53,692 nucleotides of DNA from Streptomyces antimicrobicus (GTDB lineage Bacteria; Actinomycetota; Actinomycetes; Streptomycetales; Streptomycetaceae). A program made the translations under genes and the position numbers. Each line of letters begins with the position of its first letter. Position 1 is the first letter of the stretch. The notes under the pieces were generated by a model that did no database searches, was not told the origin of the DNA, and worked only from the letters and a program-made list of their open reading frames with translations. The DNA is taken from contig NZ_JAJAUY010000029.1 in assembly GCF_020532625.1 (NCBI RefSeq), forward strand, positions 1 to 53,692, read 5' to 3'. Shown piece by piece: positions 49,709 to 53,692 of this stretch.

Positions 49709-51265
49709 GTGTCCATTGGCGTTCCCGCTTCTTCTGTTCCTGCCGACTCCGCCACGACTGCTGACCGGGCCGATCCCACAGGTTCCGCTTCTGCCGCCGG
49801 GCCCTCCGCCGGTGCTGCTGTGGCGCCTGCCGCTCGCTCTGCTGACGGGCCTGCCGCTGGTCCGCGCCTTGATCCGGCCGCCGCACGTGAGTCCGGGCCG
49901 GCCGCCGGCCTCGGGGAGCGGGGCGGAACCGGGCGGGTCGGCGGGGTCGGCGGGGTCGGCCGGGTCGGCGGGGTCGGTGGGGTCGGCGGGAGCGGTGGAG
50001 GCACCGGGACCGACACAGGCGATGGGCCGACCGGTGGCGGCAGCGGGTCGACCGGTGGGAGCAATGGGCCGGCCGGTGGCGGCAATGGGCCGACCGGTGG
50101 GACTCGGGCCGCGGCGCGGCGTCCGTTCGCGGTGGCGCTGCTCGCCGCCGCCCTGGCGGCGGCGCCCGGGGCCCCGGCCGCCGCCGCGGAAGGGGACCGG
50201 GGCGCGCACCGTCCGCCGGAGGGCGCGACGGCCGTGCTGGACGGGCTCAAGACCTTCGGCCAGGCGGTCCTGCGGGGCCGGGACGGCAGCGTCCAGCAGA
50301 TCCCGGCCGGGCTCTACGAGATGCGCGTCGACGGCGGCGGGATGCTCCAGACGTACGGCGTCGGCGTGACCGGCTTCGCCCAACCGCAGGCCCGGTACAC
50401 GGAGACGGCGTGGAGCGGCAGCCCGCTCGGCGCGAACGGCGAGGCGGGCGGCAGGATCCGATGGGTCCTGGAGCACTCCTACCCCCAGCTGAACGACCTG
50501 ACCGGATTGGCCAAGGCGGCCGGGGCCGGCGCGCTCACCGCGGAGAGCGCGGCGGCCGGGACCCAGGTGGCGATCTGGCGGCTGGCCGACGGGGCACAGG
50601 TGGAGGCGGCCGATCCGGCGGCGGAGAAGCTGGCCGACTACCTCCAGAAGGAGGCGGGCCGCCTGGCGGAGCCCCCGGCGTCGCTGAGCCTGGACCCGGC
50701 CCAGGTGGCGGGGCCGGTCGGCAGCCGGATCGGGCCGGTCACGGTCCGGACGGGGGCCCAGAGCGTGACGGTCACGCCGGACGCGTCGGCCCTGGCCATG
50801 GGCGTACGGGTGGTGGACGCGCAGGGCCAGCCGGTGACGGCTGCCAAGCACGGCAGCCGGCTGTGGTTCGAGGTGCCGGCGGGCACCGCCGACGGCATGG
50901 CCACGGTGACGGTCCAGGGCTCGACCCGGGTGCCGGTGGGGCGGGTGTTCACGAGCGGCGAGTGGACGCAGGCACAGGTCGTGGCCGGCTCCAGCGAGTC
51001 CGCCGCCTCGGCCGTCGCGACAGCGGTCTGGCCGGAATCGGCGACCCTCACCGCCCCCCAGGGCGGCCAGGCCGCCCCGGTCACCCTCCAGGCCTCCGTC
51101 ACCTCCCCGGACGAGCCCGACGACCGCCTGGCCGCCAGCGGCAGCTCGGCAGCCACCCCCGTGATCGCCTCCCTGGCGATCGGCCTGGTGGTCCTCGGCG
51201 GCATGGTCGTCCTCCTGCTGCGCAAGCGCCCGCTGGACGAGGAGCAGGAGCAGGGGGCGGAGTAG
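49709..51265 (+). CDS. TQXA-domain surface protein with degenerate thioester site and LAASG sorting-like tail
   Basis: At 518 residues GTG 49709 follows GAAGGGGAAG. The first ~135 residues are Ala/Gly/Pro-rich low complexity. A hydrophobic segment, PFAVALLAAALAAAPGAPA, follows at ~138-160. The TQXA/thioester-like domain (about 175-310) keeps GTQVAIWRLADG and RYTETAWSG, but the position normally occupied by Cys (YCID-type) reads TYGVGVTG, so no internal Cys-Gln thioester could form. An Ig-like stretch, then LAASGSS, a transmembrane helix and LLRKRP end the protein, resembling an LAxTG sortase signal with Thr replaced by Ser. It is probably a wall- or membrane-attached surface protein. Confidence 0.83.
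   Translation: MSIGVPASSVPADSATTADRADPTGSASAAGPSAGAAVAPAARSADGPAAGPRLDPAAARESGPAAGLGERGGTGRVGGVGGVGRVGGVGGVGGSGGGTGTDTGDGPTGGGSGSTGGSNGPAGGGNGPTGGTRAAARRPFAVALLAAALAAAPGAPAAAAEGDRGAHRPPEGATAVLDGLKTFGQAVLRGRDGSVQQIPAGLYEMRVDGGGMLQTYGVGVTGFAQPQARYTETAWSGSPLGANGEAGGRIRWVLEHSYPQLNDLTGLAKAAGAGALTAESAAAGTQVAIWRLADGAQVEAADPAAEKLADYLQKEAGRLAEPPASLSLDPAQVAGPVGSRIGPVTVRTGAQSVTVTPDASALAMGVRVVDAQGQPVTAAKHGSRLWFEVPAGTADGMATVTVQGSTRVPVGRVFTSGEWTQAQVVAGSSESAASAVATAVWPESATLTAPQGGQAAPVTLQASVTSPDEPDDRLAASGSSAATPVIASLAIGLVVLGGMVVLLLRKRPLDEEQEQGAE
49926..50105. repeat. 9-bp and ~30-bp Gly-rich coding arrays in the TQXA gene
   Basis: GGGTCGGCG nonamers (about 49929-49995) encode RVGGVGGVG. They are followed by CCGACCGGTGG-containing ~30-base units encoding GPTGGG/GPAGGGN. 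All lie upstream of the hydrophobic segment and in frame. Confidence 0.85.
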
Positions 51266-51591
51266 AGCGGCGGCGAGGGCCGCGGAAGCCAGGCCGGGCC
51301 CGGCCCGGCCCGGCCCGGCCCGGCCAGGCGGGGCGAGGCGGGAGCGGGGAGGGGCGGGGGCGGGGAGCGGGGAGGGGGCGGGTGCGGGACAAGAGCGCCG
51401 AGGAGATCGGAGAGTCGCTCGGTGACCCGCTCGGTGTCTCGCTCGGTGAGTGGCTCTGAGAGACGCTCGACGAGTTGATCGACGAGCCCATCGAGGCGGA
51501 GCTCGGCGAAGAGCACTGCGACGGAGAGACGAGGAGGAGAGCGACGAGGGGGTGATACGAGGGTGATACAGGAGAGGTTCGCGGGTATCAG
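51266..51591. repeat. 326-base gap with CGGCC pentamers, a 15-bp array and a possible micro-ORF
   Basis: CGGCC is repeated about six times at 51292-51325. CGCTCGGTGACC-type 15-mers recur at 51412-51455. A GTG at 51382, behind GGAGGGGG, opens 25 codons (VRDKSAEEIGESLGDPLGV, then SLGEWL) to TGA at 51459. The same frame after the stop reads ETLDELIDEPIEAELGEE. No known protein matches and it may be chance. The right end must carry the promoter of the next gene. Confidence 0.45.
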
Positions 51592-53193
51592 GTGAAGATG
51601 CCTGAGCAGAGGACGCACAAGCATCTGTTGACCTGGTGGGGCGCGGCGGCGCGGTGGGACCGGGAGGTGTTCGACGCGGTGGCCCGGCGGCACTGGCCCG
51701 GGGCCGACCGGGTGCTGCCGCGGCTCGGGCGGGCCGCCAACCACGGCGTGCTGTGGGGCGGCGCGGCCGCCGCTCTCGGCGTCTTCGGCTCCGCCTCGGC
51801 GCGCCGGGCGGCGTTGCGCGGGATGGCCTCGCTGGCGCTGGCCTCCGCCACCATCAACACCGTCGGCAAGTGGTCGGTGCGCCGGCCCCGACCGGTGCTG
51901 GAGGGGGTCCCCGTGGTGCGGCAGCTGGCCGTCCAGCCGACCACGACCTCGTTCCCCTCGGGGCATTCGGCGTCCGCGTTCGCCTTCGCCGCCGGGCTGG
52001 CGCTGGAACACCCGGGCTGGGGGCTGCTGGCCCTGCCCCTCGCGGCGTCCGTCGCCTTCTCCCGGGTGTACACCGGGGTGCACTACCCGACGGACGTCCT
52101 GGCCGGGGCGGGACTCGGCGTCGCCGCCGCGCTCGTCGTACGCCGGCTCGCCAGCGACGCCAAGCAGGCGCGGGCGGTGCCCGGTGACGAGCGGGCGGCG
52201 ACCGGGGCGCCTGCGCTGCCGGACGGCGCCGGGCTGGTCGTCGTGGTGAACACCGGCGCCGGGACCCCGGCCGCCGCGGTGAGCGTGCTGCGCTCCGCCC
52301 TGCCCAAGGCCGAGGTGGTCGAGTGCTCGGGGGAGGAACTGCCGGACGCGCTGGCCGAGGCGGCGGACCGAGCGACCGTGCTCGGTGTCTGCGGGGGCGA
52401 CGGCACGGTCAACGCCGCCGCGACCGCCGCGCTGCGCGCCGGCGTACCGCTGGCGGTCCTGCCCGGTGGCACCCTCAACCACTTCGCCCTCGACCTCGGT
52501 CTGACCGGGCCCGAGGACGCGTGCCGCGCCGTCGCCCGGGGCCAGGCCGTCCGGGTGGGCGTCGGCCGGATCACCCCCGCCCCCATCGCCCAGACCGGCA
52601 CCCCCACCGACGCGCCACCGAACGAGGCCCCGACCGCGCCGCGGTCGGGGCCTGAGGCCCGGCCGGGGAGCGAGGCGCGGGCTGGCGCGGGGGCCGGGTA
52701 CTTCCTGAACACCTTCAGCATCGGGGTGTACCCCGAGCTGCTGCGGCACCGGCTGGTGTGGGCGCCGCGGATCGGGGGCGGGGCCGCCGCGGTCGTGGCC
52801 GCCGTGCGGGTGCTGCGGGCAGAGCGGCCCGTGGTGCTGCGGGTGGCGGGGCGGCGGCGCGCGGTGTGGCTGCTGTTCGCGGGGAACGGGGTCTACCACG
52901 GCCGGGGTGCGGCGCCCCGGCGCCGGGTCTCGCTGGGGGCGGGGTTGCTCGACGTACGGCTCGTCCGCGGGGGCGGCCGACCCGGGCCGCGGTTGCTCGC
53001 GGCGGCGCTGGCCGGGCCGCTGTCGCGTTCGCCCGTCCACACCGCCACCCGGCTGCGGAGCCTGCGCATCTCCGACATCCCGCCGGGTACGCCGCTCGCC
53101 TACGACGGCGAGTACGCCTTGGCGCCCTCGTCCCTGGTCATCGACGGCCTACCGGAGGCCCTCACGGTCTACCGCCCCACCACCCCCACCTGA
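51592..53193 (+). CDS. PAP2 phosphatase-diacylglycerol kinase fusion
   Basis: At 533 residues, residues 1-190 are a PAP2-type membrane phosphatase with all three motifs: KWSVRRPRP (about 93), TSFPSGHSASAFAF (about 120) and SRVYTGVHYPTDVLAG (about 158). Residues 215-530 are a DAGK catalytic domain with GVCGGDGTVNAAATAAL (about 268) and VLPGGTLNHFALDLGL (about 291). The kinase domain is interrupted by a Pro/Ala/Gly-rich insert (about 330-365). The fusion could phosphorylate and dephosphorylate lipid substrates such as diacylglycerol or undecaprenol phosphates. The start is GTG 51592, or ATG 51598 with AGGTGAAG. Confidence 0.9.
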   Translation: MKMPEQRTHKHLLTWWGAAARWDREVFDAVARRHWPGADRVLPRLGRAANHGVLWGGAAAALGVFGSASARRAALRGMASLALASATINTVGKWSVRRPRPVLEGVPVVRQLAVQPTTTSFPSGHSASAFAFAAGLALEHPGWGLLALPLAASVAFSRVYTGVHYPTDVLAGAGLGVAAALVVRRLASDAKQARAVPGDERAATGAPALPDGAGLVVVVNTGAGTPAAAVSVLRSALPKAEVVECSGEELPDALAEAADRATVLGVCGGDGTVNAAATAALRAGVPLAVLPGGTLNHFALDLGLTGPEDACRAVARGQAVRVGVGRITPAPIAQTGTPTDAPPNEAPTAPRSGPEARPGSEARAGAGAGYFLNTFSIGVYPELLRHRLVWAPRIGGGAAAVVAAVRVLRAERPVVLRVAGRRRAVWLLFAGNGVYHGRGAAPRRRVSLGAGLLDVRLVRGGGRPGPRLLAAALAGPLSRSPVHTATRLRSLRISDIPPGTPLAYDGEYALAPSSLVIDGLPEALTVYRPTTPT

Positions 53194-53692
53194 CCGACAC
53201 CCCCGCCCACGCGGCCCCGGACCGCTGCCGAGCCCGCCGCCTGCCGGGTCTGCCGCGGCCTGCGTCGGCCACCCCGGCTCGCGGACGCAGAGCCCCTCCT
53301 GCGCCCGCCGCCTGCCGAGCCCGCCGCCGACGTCGGCCACCCCGGGCTCGCGGCCGCGGGGCCTCTTCTACGCCCGCCGCCTGCGGCGCCCGGCGCCGAC
53401 CACCCCGGCTCGCGGATACGGAGCTTCTCCTGCGCCCGTCGCCTCGGCTGACTGCGGAGGCCCAGCCGCTGGGCCCCGCCGACGCCACCGCGGAGCACCG
53501 CTCACCCCGCCCGCTCACCGCCGCGGCTCCGCCCGCCCCGCCTGCCGGCTCAACCCGATCCCGCATCCACTTCCCGGCCGCCCGGCCACTACCGGCCGGG
53601 TGCTCGCGGGCGGCCGGGCGCCAGGCGCTCGCTGCCTCGCCCAGGCCGCGCCCCGCCCTCGTCCAGGGCCCGCGCCCCAACCTCCCCAGGCA
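53194..53692. repeat. Terminal 499 bases without a clear gene; three ~65-bp degenerate repeats
   Basis: Segments beginning at about 53264, 53332 and 53395 share the order GGCCACCCCGGCTCGCGG, then an AGCC(C/T)CTCCTGCGCC-like block and CGCCGCCTGCC, with ~63-68-base periods, to about 53450. Long Gly/Arg/Ala-rich minus-strand frames cross them, but they have no recognisable domain, no convincing start and low-complexity composition, so no CDS is called. Confidence 0.6.

Noticed and set aside
53162..53680. Minus-strand Gly/Arg/Ala-rich frames over the last 500 bases
   Set aside because: Built on degenerate repeats and overlapping the end of the PAP2-DAGK gene; no domain or reliable start.

Overview
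The window is high-GC actinobacterial DNA and almost certainly a Streptomyces chromosome arm or core segment. The codon third positions are G/C-rich, GTG starts are common, and the gene families are typical: a citA-type citrate synthase, a PS-10-like S37 peptidase, an actinobacterial secreted phospholipase A2, the dynA/dynB dynamin pair with a short SSB, and a TQXA/LAxTG-like surface protein. About 36 protein genes, one tRNA gene and one integrase remnant are supported. No rRNA, CRISPR array or complete insertion sequence was seen.

Layout. 1-3484: a truncated PucR-type regulator divergent from an agmatinase-like ureohydrolase and a thiamine-diphosphate enzyme. 3556-7431: a single-chain, two-half ABC exporter. 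7536-10353: a Ser/Thr kinase with an extracytoplasmic phosphate-binding-protein-like sensor, divergent from a small secreted four-cysteine protein. 10438-16742: S37 peptidase, GH3 beta-N-acetylhexosaminidase, a LysR/EamA divergent pair, GNAT, DUF937. 17043-20729: RecD2 helicase and citrate synthase, closed by a strong terminator. 21149-23845: copper efflux (copA, copZ) behind a CsoR-like operator. 23835-27105: a TetR regulator and a divergent MMPL transporter sharing two dyad operators. 27172-27372: a small MerR-like HTH protein. 27757-35162: a myo-inositol catabolism cluster (Gfo/Idh dehydrogenase and TIM-barrel protein on one strand; iolC-iolB-iolD-mmsA on the other), ending in a terminator.

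35320-39449: a cell-surface block with a DUF916 (WxL-interacting-like) protein, a WxL-like secreted beta-sandwich protein and a secreted subtilase. 39776-43010: a 4'-phosphopantetheinyl transferase, an alpha/beta hydrolase, an exported hypothetical protein and a secreted phospholipase A2. 43209-45283: an accessory patch next to tRNA-Arg(TCT), with a three-domain predicted modification-dependent nuclease (EVE + ScoMcrA-like reader + PD-(D/E)XK) and an integrase C-terminal remnant. It has lower GC than its neighbours. 45607-53193: dynA-dynB-ssbB (sporulation septation and chromosome segregation), a TQXA-domain surface protein that seems to have lost its thioester cysteine, and a PAP2-diacylglycerol-kinase fusion.

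Two themes stand out. The first is the EVE/SRA-like/PD-(D/E)XK defence gene in the tRNA-adjacent patch. The second is an unusual density of short tandem arrays (5-24 bp units, at least 15 of them). They lie in intergenic gaps or create low-complexity tails and inserts in otherwise conserved enzymes (IolB, PPTase, phospholipase A2, MMPL, DynB). In phospholipase A2 the stop codon itself arises inside a repeat unit.
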